A stretch of DNA of 9,951 bases, from positions 1-9,951 of the forward strand of contig JASJEI010000486.1 of the NCBI GenBank assembly GCA_030064795.1. The letters run 5' to 3'. The translations under genes and the position numbers were made by a program. Source of the DNA: Pleurocapsa sp. MO_226.B13 (lineage in GTDB: Bacteria > Cyanobacteriota > Cyanobacteriia > Cyanobacteriales > Xenococcaceae). Positions 1 through 6,032 of this stretch are shown here, piece after piece (position 1 is the stretch's first letter; every line of letters starts with the position of its first letter). The notes beneath the pieces were generated by a model. It had not been told where the DNA came from, did no database searches, and was given only the letters and a program-made list of their open reading frames with translations.

Positions 1-45
1 TTAGCCTTAGGGGATATCGGCTGAAAACCGCATTCCATAAACCTT

Positions 46-255
46 CTAAAAACGTTTGTGATCTACTGAAAGTAACTTAGTTCGCGTTAATTTTACTTCT
101 AACGATTCCAATTGATACTTAAAAGCGGAAATCAGCCCATATTTTCCCTGTTCATTCTGCTGAATACGCCCCGCAGCAGCCCAATTCTCAATCGTCCGAA
201 CAGGCTTATTGATATACTGTCCAAGCTCTTTACCCGATAAATAAATCTCTTCCAA
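46..255 (-). CDS. Small helix-turn-helix protein, Nu1/excisionase-like
   Basis: A 69-residue basic protein. Residues 5-30 (YLSGKELGQY.. then RTIENWAAAGRI) read as a winged HTH of the MerR/excisionase/terminase-small-subunit (Nu1) type: a 'choose-the-partner' helix, the R-T-I-x-N-W recognition helix, then a short wing ending in the G-K-Y-G-L turn. Nu1-like proteins carry almost the same R-T-I-x-N-W-x-x-x-G signature, so DNA binding is well supported. Whether it packages, excises or regulates cannot be told. The start is uncertain: the frame opens with TTG at 255, contains no ATG, has an in-frame stop at 271-273 and lacks a clear Shine-Dalgarno, so it may be 5'-truncated. It lies about 260 bp from a tRNA-Tyr 3' fragment, inside what I infer to be an integrated element, where a recombination-directionality or phage-type regulator would fit. 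Confidence 0.6.
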   Translation of the reverse strand: MEEIYLSGKELGQYINKPVRTIENWAAAGRIQQNEQGKYGLISAFKYQLESLEVKLTRTKLLSVDHKRF

Positions 256-257
256 AA

Positions 258-277
258 TGTTTAGGAGTGTTTAGGAA
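258..277. repeat. Short direct repeat, TGTTTAGGAR x2
   Basis: TGTTTAGGAG is followed directly by TGTTTAGGAA, giving two 10-bp direct copies just upstream of the small HTH gene. Such a pair could be a binding site for that HTH protein or an arm-type integrase/excisionase site near the element end. This is inference from position only; a 10-bp duplication may also be chance. Confidence 0.35.
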
Positions 278-351
278 TAGGGGATCATTCGGAAGCGTTT
301 GACCGCCACCACCACCATTTTTCCCCAAAATTTTTCACACCTAGAAATACA

Positions 352-375
352 GCGGGAGTTCCGAACCCGCGTTTT
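352..375 (+). terminator. GC-rich hairpin followed by T-rich tail
   Basis: Five perfect GC pairs (GCGGG at 352-356 with CCCGC at 366-370) enclose a 9-nt loop and are followed by GTTTTATTTA, the layout of a rho-independent terminator reading rightwards. No plus-strand gene precedes it in the window, so it could stop transcription leaving the inferred element or an unseen short RNA. The rest of 256-514 holds a C-rich CCACCACCACCA stretch (about 307-317), A/T-rich sequence and no convincing gene. Confidence 0.35.
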
Positions 376-514
376 ATTTAAGCTTAGAAAGTACCTAAAA
401 GGTATATAGTAGTTGAATCAAATATCTGTCGCTCGTTAGATCGAAAATAGATCGCAGCTAATTAAACAACTCTGAAACTATTGCTATGACTGTATGTTTG
501 AAATGAGCAAACCT

Positions 515-569
515 GACTGTAAATCCGCTGGCTATGCCTACGTTGGTTCAAATCCAACTCGGCCCACCA
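515..569 (+). pseudogene. 3' half of tRNA-Tyr(GUA), putative attachment-site scar
   Basis: The fragment reads as the 3' half of a class II tRNA. The anticodon loop CTGTAAA is at 517-523 with anticodon GTA at 519-521, and the 3' anticodon strand TCCGC is at 524-528. A long variable arm has GGC/GCC pairs at 530-532 and 536-538. The T arm has GTTGG at 542-546, loop TTCAAAT, and CCAAC at 554-558. The acceptor strand TCGGCCC (559-565), discriminator A and encoded CCA (567-569) complete it. Tyrosine tRNAs have this GUA anticodon and long variable arm. The matching 5' half (expected acceptor GGGCCGA, D arm, 5' anticodon strand GCGGA) is absent: only GA at 515-516 fits and the sequence before it is unrelated. 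It is therefore not a functional tRNA. It fits the displaced 3' end left after a tyrosine recombinase inserted an element at the anticodon region, with element DNA on the left. An inverted pair GTTTG (496-500)/CAAAC (508-512) abuts the junction. Confidence 0.85.
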
Positions 570-595
570 CAAAGTTTTTTGAGAACCTAAGTTGG

Positions 596-626
596 TTACA
601 CTCTATCTCTGCGATTGAGGGTGTAA
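596..626. other. Stem-loop between tRNA scar and DUF429 gene
   Basis: TTACACTC (596-603) pairs with GGGTGTAA (619-626) over eight positions with one G-T wobble. The stem can be extended inward through ATC (605-607) and GAT (613-615). It is followed by an A-rich run rather than a T-run, so it is not a standard terminator on the plus strand. A second, weaker A/T-rich hairpin (CTAAG 637-641, CTTAG 652-656) follows. Either could lie in the leader of the gene at 696, or could be the old downstream flank of the tRNA-Tyr gene. Function unknown. Confidence 0.35.
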
Positions 627-695
627 ATAAAATATGCTAAGTAAATTTTATCTTAGGCTAGCTCTATCTAAATTTAATGGCGAGCGTAGGTCTAA

Positions 696-1442
696 ATGAA
701 GTTTATTGGTGTTGATTTCGGCTGGATATCTGGTGCGAGTGGTCTGTGCTGTTTGGTTTGGCAAGACAGCAAATTAAGGATACTTGAAGTTACTACAGTA
801 TTAGAAATAGAAGCTATTTTAGCTTGGATAGATAATTGGGTATCTCCTCAAGCACCAGCTGCGATCGCCGTAGATGCACCGACGATTATTAATAACCAGA
901 CAGGGATGAGGTTGCCAGATAAGCTAACTCACAAGTATTTTGGTCGTTATCATGCAGGATGCTACCCCGCTAATCTCAGTCTGGGTTTTAGCGATCGCAC
1001 TGTAGGCTTTGGCAAGAGTTTAACCGCAAGAAATTTTCACCACGCACCAATCATCAAACCGCAACAATTAGGAAGATATCAAATAGAAGTTTTCCCCCAT
1101 CCTGCAATTATCAATCTCTTTGGACTAGACAGAATTCTAAAATATAAAAAAGGTAAAATCGCCCAACGCCAACAAGAATTAAACAAGCTACGCGCCTACA
1201 TCATTCAAGTTCTACCACACTTAGAACCTGCATTGGATTTATCTAGTCTAGAACAAATACCCGTTCTTGCTGATAAGTTAACAGGCAAAGAATTAAAAAC
1301 TATTGAAGATAAATTAGATAGTATCATCTGCGCTTATGTGGCTGCTTATTGGTGGTATTGGGGAAAAGCCAGGAATCTGGTTTTAGGAGATTTCGACAAC
1401 GGTTATATTGTTATTCCCAATCCATCAGGGAAAATAGACTGA
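696..1442 (+). CDS. DUF429 family protein, predicted RNase H-fold nuclease
   Basis: A 248-residue protein matching the DUF429 (predicted RNase H-like nuclease) family. The N-terminal strand carries the family opening I-G-V-D-F-G-W with acidic D7. A second strand ends in A-V-D-A-P (D60), and E-V-F-P-H-P-A (E131) and the late helix D-S-I-I-C-A-Y-V-A-A-Y (D208) supply further conserved acidic residues. This gives the spread of carboxylates expected for a two-metal RNase H fold. Length is normal for the family and the protein looks cytosolic, with no signal peptide or membrane helix. The ATG at 696 is the natural start because the conserved IGVDFG strand begins at residue 4; the ribosome site (TAGGT) is weak. 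It stands alone on its strand and converges with sir. The substrate of DUF429 proteins is not established, so nuclease activity is a fold-based prediction. Confidence 0.85.
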   Translation: MKFIGVDFGWISGASGLCCLVWQDSKLRILEVTTVLEIEAILAWIDNWVSPQAPAAIAVDAPTIINNQTGMRLPDKLTHKYFGRYHAGCYPANLSLGFSDRTVGFGKSLTARNFHHAPIIKPQQLGRYQIEVFPHPAIINLFGLDRILKYKKGKIAQRQQELNKLRAYIIQVLPHLEPALDLSSLEQIPVLADKLTGKELKTIEDKLDSIICAYVAAYWWYWGKARNLVLGDFDNGYIVIPNPSGKID

Positions 1443-1502
1443 ATATCTATGTATTTAGGCGATCGAAACTGAAAAGCGCAGTAAATCGGCAATACCTACC
1501 AA

Positions 1503-1526
1503 CAAAAAGACCACCAAACGGCAGTC
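1503..1526 (-). terminator. Rho-independent terminator of sir
   Basis: On the minus strand, GACTGCC, loop GTTT and GGTGGTC form a seven-pair stem (two G-T wobbles) followed by TTTTTG, beginning about 45 nt after the sir stop codon. The wobbles become A-C mismatches on the plus strand, so the signal is directional and belongs to sir rather than to the convergent DUF429 gene. Confidence 0.75.
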
Positions 1527-1571
1527 TCTTAGAATTATTAATTGAAATTATTTGAATCTAGCTGACAAAAA

Positions 1572-3500
1572 CTAAGCTTCTTTACTCTTAGTAAAATAGT
1601 CGCTCAAGGCATCAGCAATAATCTGATTCATTGGTCTACCTTCTTTTTGAGCGATTTCTTTCAACTGGGGGAAAATATCATCGGGGACACTTACACGACG
1701 TTGGTTTTTACGGAACTTGCGTTTAGTATTAGTATCTGTATCCATATAACTTCCTATGGTATAGTTTGCAGAAAAATTGCGGATGGCAGCGAATCCAACA
1801 CGACTACAGAATGAACCAAAGCTCTCTTGGGATTTACGATTCTGTTTGAAGAAAACAAAAATAGGCTCAAAGAAGGTTTCAAGGTCTTCTACTGGCATTT
1901 TTTGCTCGTAAGGTTGGGCTAGTTGAGTTTGGTTTGGTGTGCCTCCTAGCCAGATTTGGTATTTCCCAGGTGCGCTACCAACGAATCCTAGCTCTGCCAT
2001 GTAGGGACGAGCGCAACCGTTGGGGCATCCAGTCATCCGAATCACGAAGTGTTCGTCTGCCATTCCTAGTTTATTCAATAATGACCTAATACGATCGGTT
2101 ATTCCTGGTAAAGCTCGTTCGGATTCGGTAACGGCCAGTCCACAGGTAGGTAATGCTGGACAAGCCATAGAATAGCGAGTCAAAGGCTCGATCGCCTGGG
2201 GATCGGTTTCTATCCCCCGATTTTTGAGGATGTTTTCTACAGTTTCTTTCTGTTGGGGGTCAATTTCATAGAGAATGATGTTGTGGTTGGGAGTCAACCG
2301 CATCGGCAGATTTAGCTGTTGCACGATCTCTCTGAGGGCGGTTTTGAGTTGAAAAGCACCTTCGTCTTTGACTCTGCCATTTTCGACATTGATCCCAAAA
2401 AACCAGTTACCATCGCCCTGTTCGTACCAACCTAAAAAGTCTTGATGCTGCCACTTGGGTAGTTTTTTATAGGGTTTGAGTGGTTTGCCGAAGTATCCCT
2501 CAACTGTAGATTTAAACTTTTCTACTCCCCAATCATGAATTAAATATTTCATTCTGGCATGACGACGGTTAAAGCGATCGCCATAATCTCTTTGAGTAGC
2601 GACAATTGCTTTAACTAAATCGTAGACATCTTCTTTATCTACATAGCCAATTTCATCAGAAATCCTGGCAAAAGTTTCTTCTTTATTATGAGTGCGTCCC
2701 AAGCCACCACCAGCTAGAACATTAAAACCCTGTAATTCTCCTTTTTTATTAGTCATCACCACTAAACTGATATCGTGGGTGTAGACATCAACAGAGTTAT
2801 CCCCAGGTACGGTGACGCAAATTTTAAACTTGCGAGGCATAAAATGCTCGCCATATATAGGTTCGGGACAATTTTCTACAATCATTCCCTGTCCCTTACT
2901 TTTCCGAGCAGCTTTGACTTCTGGAGCTTCTTCGGCACTAATCGCTTTTTCGCCATCCAGCCAAATTTCGTAATAAGCACCGCTTTGAGGATTTAAAAGA
3001 TCGGCAATATTATTGGTATATTCAAAAGCATATTGGTATTCGGGCTTATTTTTAAACGGTGCGGGGGGAGACATCACGTTACGATTAACATCTCCACAAG
3101 CACTAAGAGTAGAACCCATATTCTTGAGAATACTCTGGATAACTGTTTTGATATTTTGCTTTAAAACTCCATGAATCTGAAATCCCTGGCGAGTTGTCAC
3201 CCTGAGCGTCTGATTACCATATTCTTCAGACAGCTTATCTAAAGTCAAATATAACTGTGGCGGAATAAATCCTCCTGGGCTGCGAGTACGCAGCATCATC
3301 TGATAGTCTTTTTCTTGACCTTTGACTCGATTGTCACGGTTATCTTGTTGATACGAACCATGAAACTTCAAGATTTGAATCGCATCTTCTGTAAAATGCG
3401 TTGTATCTTGCTGTAATTCTGTTAACAGCGGTTCTCTAAGAAAGTTACTACGTTCTTTTAATTTTTCTAATTTGGAGGTTTTGATAGGAGTTTGAACCAT
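1572..3500 (-). CDS. sir: Ferredoxin-sulfite reductase with C-terminal RHH domain
   Basis: Assimilatory sulfite reductase, reducing sulfite to sulfide with six electrons, from ferredoxin in cyanobacteria. The 642 residues show the duplicated nitrite/sulfite reductase half-domains. Substrate/siroheme-site basic residues lie in M-L-R-T-R-S-P-G-G (R71/R73), N-R-N (R140) and P-R-K-F-K (K224, K226). The four ligands of the coupled [4Fe-4S]-siroheme centre are C447-x5-C453 and C492-x3-C496. The catalytic part ends near residue 578 ([10 protein letters not shown]..). A basic linker (about 590-600, K-R-K-F-R-K) then leads to residues 601-637, [14 protein letters not shown] then two helices ending A-L-S-D-Y-F, which is a ribbon-helix-helix (CopG/Arc-like) DNA-binding fold. 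ATG at 3500 is preceded by AAGAAG. It is monocistronic with its own terminator. The sulfite-reductase assignment is firm; DNA binding by the tail is inference. Confidence 0.96.
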   Translation of the reverse strand: MVQTPIKTSKLEKLKERSNFLREPLLTELQQDTTHFTEDAIQILKFHGSYQQDNRDNRVKGQEKDYQMMLRTRSPGGFIPPQLYLTLDKLSEEYGNQTLRVTTRQGFQIHGVLKQNIKTVIQSILKNMGSTLSACGDVNRNVMSPPAPFKNKPEYQYAFEYTNNIADLLNPQSGAYYEIWLDGEKAISAEEAPEVKAARKSKGQGMIVENCPEPIYGEHFMPRKFKICVTVPGDNSVDVYTHDISLVVMTNKKGELQGFNVLAGGGLGRTHNKEETFARISDEIGYVDKEDVYDLVKAIVATQRDYGDRFNRRHARMKYLIHDWGVEKFKSTVEGYFGKPLKPYKKLPKWQHQDFLGWYEQGDGNWFFGINVENGRVKDEGAFQLKTALREIVQQLNLPMRLTPNHNIILYEIDPQQKETVENILKNRGIETDPQAIEPLTRYSMACPALPTCGLAVTESERALPGITDRIRSLLNKLGMADEHFVIRMTGCPNGCARPYMAELGFVGSAPGKYQIWLGGTPNQTQLAQPYEQKMPVEDLETFFEPIFVFFKQNRKSQESFGSFCSRVGFAAIRNFSANYTIGSYMDTDTNTKRKFRKNQRRVSVPDDIFPQLKEIAQKEGRPMNQIIADALSDYFTKSKEA

Positions 3501-3912
3501 ATTCTTCTTATATAAATACCAGGAGGAAGGTTTGTCTTGTGCTGCTTTGTGGTAAGAGGCTCTGTTTTATCTTAGCGTTTGCAAATGTCTACGATCTCAA
3601 AATCTTGGTACAGGAAAATATAAAAACACAATTATTTTTTTGTTTGTTTTTGCTCTACCAAACTGGAAAACCACTTCTTGTCTTCTAAGGCTAGGGTATT
3701 CTTACTCACTCAGTAGCCTAAAACTTTGGTTTAATACAAATTCTAGATCGCTTTTTCCCTCGATAGCTATACCAGCAGCAATAATGCCTACCAGCACTAA
3801 AAAAAAGTGTAGTTGGCTTTCGCTGGTGCTATTTCAGTCAGCCTCAGCAGAGACTTAATATTTTCTCATTTCAGTAACAAAGAACACAAGTTTTTAGGAG
3901 AAAAATGCTTAC
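3501..3912. other. Intergenic region upstream of sir, no supported gene
   Basis: About 400 bases between the sir start and the fur terminator. It should hold the sir promoter on the minus strand: A/T-rich TATATAA-like sequence sits close to the start, and a TAAGATAAAA stretch lies about 60-70 nt upstream of the start codon. No canonical -35/-10 pair or NtcA palindrome (GTA-N8-TAC) stands out. A 72-codon open frame at 3640-3858 starts with TTG, has no ribosome site and no recognisable family, so I do not annotate it. T-rich and A-rich runs (3630-3650) are the only other feature. Confidence 0.5.
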
Positions 3913-3943
3913 AAAAATTAGCTTAAAGAGATCTGGTTAAGCT
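3913..3943 (-). terminator. Rho-independent terminator of the Fur-family gene
   Basis: On the minus strand, AGCTTAA (3943-3937) and TTAAGCT (3926-3920) form a perfect 7-bp stem around a 10-nt loop, followed by AATTTTTG. The stem begins 12 nt after the stop codon of the Fur-family gene. Confidence 0.75.
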
Positions 3944-3955
3944 GTTAGCGATCGA

Positions 3956-4405
3956 TTATTGGGCTTCGGGAGAGTTTTTATAACCGAAAAAGTCAATGCG
4001 ATAGTCTGTAATCTTAACTCCTGTCTCTGCTTCAATTTTGTTGATGATTGACTCTGGTAATTTAATTTGCAAATCGATGATTTGATTGGTATCCAGACAA
4101 TTAATGTGACTGTGAGAGCTACTTATATTGCCATATAGTCTGCCATCAGAACGCTCGACACATTCAATTATGCCACTAGCAGATAGGGCATCGAGGTTTT
4201 GATATACTGACGTATGACCTATTTCTTTGCCCTCTTGGTTGAGCAAATCGTATATTTCTCTCGCAGAAAGATGATTTTCGCTATTCCACAGTAACTCCAG
4301 AATATAGCGACGTTGACGACTAACCCGCATTCCCAATTCTTGGCAGCGAGCTAAGGCATCTTCTAGAGAATTTATTGGTGCTAGGCTTGCCTCTGGATTG
4401 TTCAT
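3956..4405 (-). CDS. Fur-family regulator, FurC/PerR-like
   Basis: A 149-residue metal-responsive repressor of the Fur family. The N-terminal winged helix spans about residues 14-90 (M-R-V-S-R-Q-R-R-Y-I-L-E-L-L-W, then H-T-S-V-Y-Q-N-L recognition helix), and the C-terminal dimerisation domain has the S-H-S-H-I-N-C motif. Regulatory-site candidates are H45, H98, H100 and D111. The structural-zinc C-x-x-C pairs of classic Fur are missing: C103 remains but the partner position is T106, and there is no second pair at the C-terminus. In an alignment by eye to Bacillus PerR the D85 ligand position is also not conserved. From memory of the three cyanobacterial Fur paralogues this pattern, with the 'S-L-E-D-A-L' N-terminal extension, fits the FurC/PerR (peroxide stress) branch rather than FurA or Zur. 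That sub-assignment is less certain than the family. It is divergent from crr6, and a repeated CTTATACA motif just upstream may be its own operator. Confidence 0.93.
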   Translation of the reverse strand: MNNPEASLAPINSLEDALARCQELGMRVSRQRRYILELLWNSENHLSAREIYDLLNQEGKEIGHTSVYQNLDALSASGIIECVERSDGRLYGNISSSHSHINCLDTNQIIDLQIKLPESIINKIEAETGVKITDYRIDFFGYKNSPEAQ

Positions 4406-4428
4406 AGGCGAGGCTCGGTATCTTTGAG

Positions 4429-4445
4429 CTTATACAACTTATACA
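4429..4445 (-). promoter_or_regulatory. Candidate promoter/operator of the Fur-family gene
   Basis: Two direct copies of CTTATACA (4429-4436 and 4438-4445; TGTATAAG on the coding strand) lie 24-40 nt upstream of the Fur-family start, where a -10 element and autoregulatory site would sit. A looser inverted pair TTAAC (4460-4464)/GTTAA (4476-4480) lies farther out, towards crr6. These A/T-rich repeats resemble Fur/Per-box composition but do not match a consensus, so binding is inferred. Confidence 0.35.
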
Positions 4446-4569
4446 TAGTCATTACCACTTTAACTTAAAATATATGTTAATGTCTAATATCAAAACCTGG
4501 ATAACTATGGTTAATTTTAGCTTAATACAATTATTTATTCTGTAGTTCTCTATTTTTGTAATATTTATT

Positions 4570-5046
4570 GTGACTATTAAACTAGCTTTAGATACTCAAG
4601 CCGTAAACAATTTGGATCTGTCTCCTGTCAGAAGTCAAATTGAGCCTTTGCTAACAGATAAGAAGCTCGTTGACTACGAACAACAGTTGCAGTTAGCGAT
4701 CGCCTATCAGCGTGAAGCAGACGATCCCCGCGAGCTTTCCGAGATTCCCGAAATCAGACTGTGGTATATACGCTTAGACTCAGCTTATCCTTGGATGCCA
4801 TTTTTATTAGATTGGAAAGCAGGGGAATTGGTACGCTATGCAGCGATGCTCGTACCCCATCAGTTCAATCGTAGTGAAGGGATTATTTTTAACCCCGAAG
4901 CTTTAGAGTTGTTTGTGATGAATAAAGTTTTTCTCCTCTCAGATTGGTTAAAAGAACAAAATATACCAGAGCGATCGCGCCTTAAATCGATGGCACAATT
5001 GTTTGGTTATGAATTGGACGATGCTTTTTTCGAGATGATTTTGTAA
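4570..5046 (+). CDS. crr6: CRR6-family NDH-1 assembly factor (DUF1817)
   Basis: A 158-residue soluble protein of the CRR6/DUF1817 family, conserved in cyanobacteria and plastids. In plants CRR6 is needed for assembly of the NDH complex, acting at maturation of the NdhI iron-sulfur subunit, and the cyanobacterial homologue is thought to do the same for NDH-1. Conserved blocks visible here are D-D-P-R-E-L-S-E-I-P-E-I-R-L-W-Y-I-R-L-D (residues 51-70), Y-P-W-M-P-F-L-L-D-W (73-82), then G-E-L-V-R-Y-A-A-M-L-V-P-H-Q-F, N-P-E-A-L-E-L-F-V-M-N-K and a C-terminal G-Y-E-L-D-D-A-F-F-E. The length is typical for the cyanobacterial form. The start is GTG at 4570; no upstream ATG is in frame and the ribosome site is poor. 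It is divergent from the Fur-family gene and co-directional with the GNAT gene 61 bp downstream, so the two may share a transcript. Confidence 0.85.
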   Translation: MTIKLALDTQAVNNLDLSPVRSQIEPLLTDKKLVDYEQQLQLAIAYQREADDPRELSEIPEIRLWYIRLDSAYPWMPFLLDWKAGELVRYAAMLVPHQFNRSEGIIFNPEALELFVMNKVFLLSDWLKEQNIPERSRLKSMAQLFGYELDDAFFEMIL

Positions 5047-5075
5047 TTGGTAGCAAACAGGAATTACTATTTGGG

Positions 5076-5103
5076 GTCGTTAGTCGTTAGTCGTTAGTTG
5101 TTG
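5076..5103 (+). repeat. Heptamer tandem repeat GTCGTTA (STRR type)
   Basis: Three perfect head-to-tail copies of GTCGTTA (5076-5096) plus a degenerate fourth (GTTGTTG) fill the crr6-GNAT spacer and end four bases before the GNAT ATG. Short heptameric tandem repeats (STRR) of this kind are a known feature of cyanobacterial intergenic DNA. Because it overlaps the expected ribosome-binding position, copy-number change could alter translation of the downstream gene; that is inference. Confidence 0.8.
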
Positions 5104-5107
5104 AAAA

Positions 5108-5962
5108 ATGAAGCTCGCTAAGTTTAACGATGCTAATAAATACTATCAAAGAGTTGAGAGTTATTTATTGAAAGATGAAGCGACTCATTGTTTACTGTTG
5201 GGTTTCAGCAAAGCTTTGTCTAGTTCTCAGGAAAATCAGGGCAACTTTCCCGATCTAGTAACTGTCGAAGATGATGGAATAATTGTAGCTACTGCGATAC
5301 AAACTTCTCCCCTTCGTAAATTAATTTTGTCTAAGTCTACAAACATCAACGCAGTTAACTTAATTGCCCAAAATATGGCAGCGCGAGATCGATCTTTGCC
5401 TGGAGTGATGGGAACAAAATCCGAAGCTATAACTTTTGCTCGTACTTGGCAATCTTTAACGGAACAGGCTTTTGAATTAGCTGTTGCTCTGAAGATACAT
5501 CAGTTAGAAACAGTAGGACAAGTAACAAAGACTTCGGGTAGTTTTAGGATAGTTAGAGAAAGCGATCGCTCTCTACTAACTAGTTGGATTGAAGCTTTTG
5601 AATCAGAAGCTTTAGGCGACAATGAACCAAGATCGGATTCTCAAGTGTGGTTTGATAAAAAGTTAAAACAAAAAAGCCTTTATCTTTGGCAAGATAAAGT
5701 ACCCGTATCGATGACAGGCTTTAGTGGTGCAACCCCCAATGGGATCAGAATCAATGCAGTTTATACACCACCAGAATATAGAGGCAAAGGCTACGCAACA
5801 TCCTGTGTCGCTACTTTAAGTCAACAGCTTCTCGATCGCGGTTATAAATACTGTTTCTTATTCACCGACTTAGCCAACCCGACTTCAAACCATATTTATC
5901 GTAAAATTGGTTATCAACCAGTATGCGAAATATCTGATTACGCCTTTAAACCTAAAGCTTAG
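5108..5962 (+). CDS. GNAT-family N-acetyltransferase
   Basis: A 284-residue protein with a C-terminal GNAT acetyltransferase domain (about 145-284) using acetyl-CoA on an unknown acceptor. Motif A is A-V-Y-T-P-P-E-Y-R-G-K-G-Y-A (217-230), with R225-x-x-G228-x-A230 as the pyrophosphate-binding loop. Motif B follows as L-F-T-D-L-A-N-P-T-S-N-H-I-Y-R-K-I-G-Y (251-269), with the usual N..Y placement. The first ~140 residues form a second, divergent domain (D-G-I-I-V-A-T-A-I-Q-T around 56-66, then a helical region), which looks like a degenerate N-terminal GNAT half as in two-domain acetyltransferases. No signal peptide is visible. ATG at 5108 follows AAAA with no strong ribosome site because the heptamer repeat occupies it. 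The substrate cannot be deduced. Confidence 0.88.
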   Translation: MKLAKFNDANKYYQRVESYLLKDEATHCLLLGFSKALSSSQENQGNFPDLVTVEDDGIIVATAIQTSPLRKLILSKSTNINAVNLIAQNMAARDRSLPGVMGTKSEAITFARTWQSLTEQAFELAVALKIHQLETVGQVTKTSGSFRIVRESDRSLLTSWIEAFESEALGDNEPRSDSQVWFDKKLKQKSLYLWQDKVPVSMTGFSGATPNGIRINAVYTPPEYRGKGYATSCVATLSQQLLDRGYKYCFLFTDLANPTSNHIYRKIGYQPVCEISDYAFKPKA

Positions 5963-6032
5963 AATAAATTTAAATCTAGGATCTAGCACGGAAAATATTT
6001 TTTTTAAGCCAACAGCGGGCAACTCATAACCG

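Noticed and set aside
300..569. An intact intron-containing tRNA-Tyr
   Set aside because: Cyanobacterial group I introns do interrupt tRNA genes (Leu, fMet, Arg), but no 5' tRNA-Tyr half exists in the 514 bases upstream and a protein gene lies there instead, so an attachment-site scar is the simpler reading.
1349..1555. 68-codon open frame overlapping the end of the DUF429 gene
   Set aside because: Most of its first half is an alternate frame of the well-supported DUF429 gene and the remainder crosses the sir terminator; no recognisable product.
3645..3665. tRNA D-arm-like sequence on the minus strand (TTTGGTAGAGC)
   Set aside because: No acceptor stem, anticodon arm or T arm can be built around it.
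3640..3858. 72-codon open frame on the plus strand
   Set aside because: It begins with TTG, has no ribosome site, shows no family signature and has low-complexity composition, so it is more likely a chance frame in the sir-fur spacer.
3904..3939. Eleven-codon open frame with a good AGGAGA ribosome site, on the plus strand
   Set aside because: It overlaps the hairpin terminator of the Fur-family gene on the other strand, which explains the sequence constraint. The peptide is too short to recognise and there is no gene behind it for which it could be a leader.
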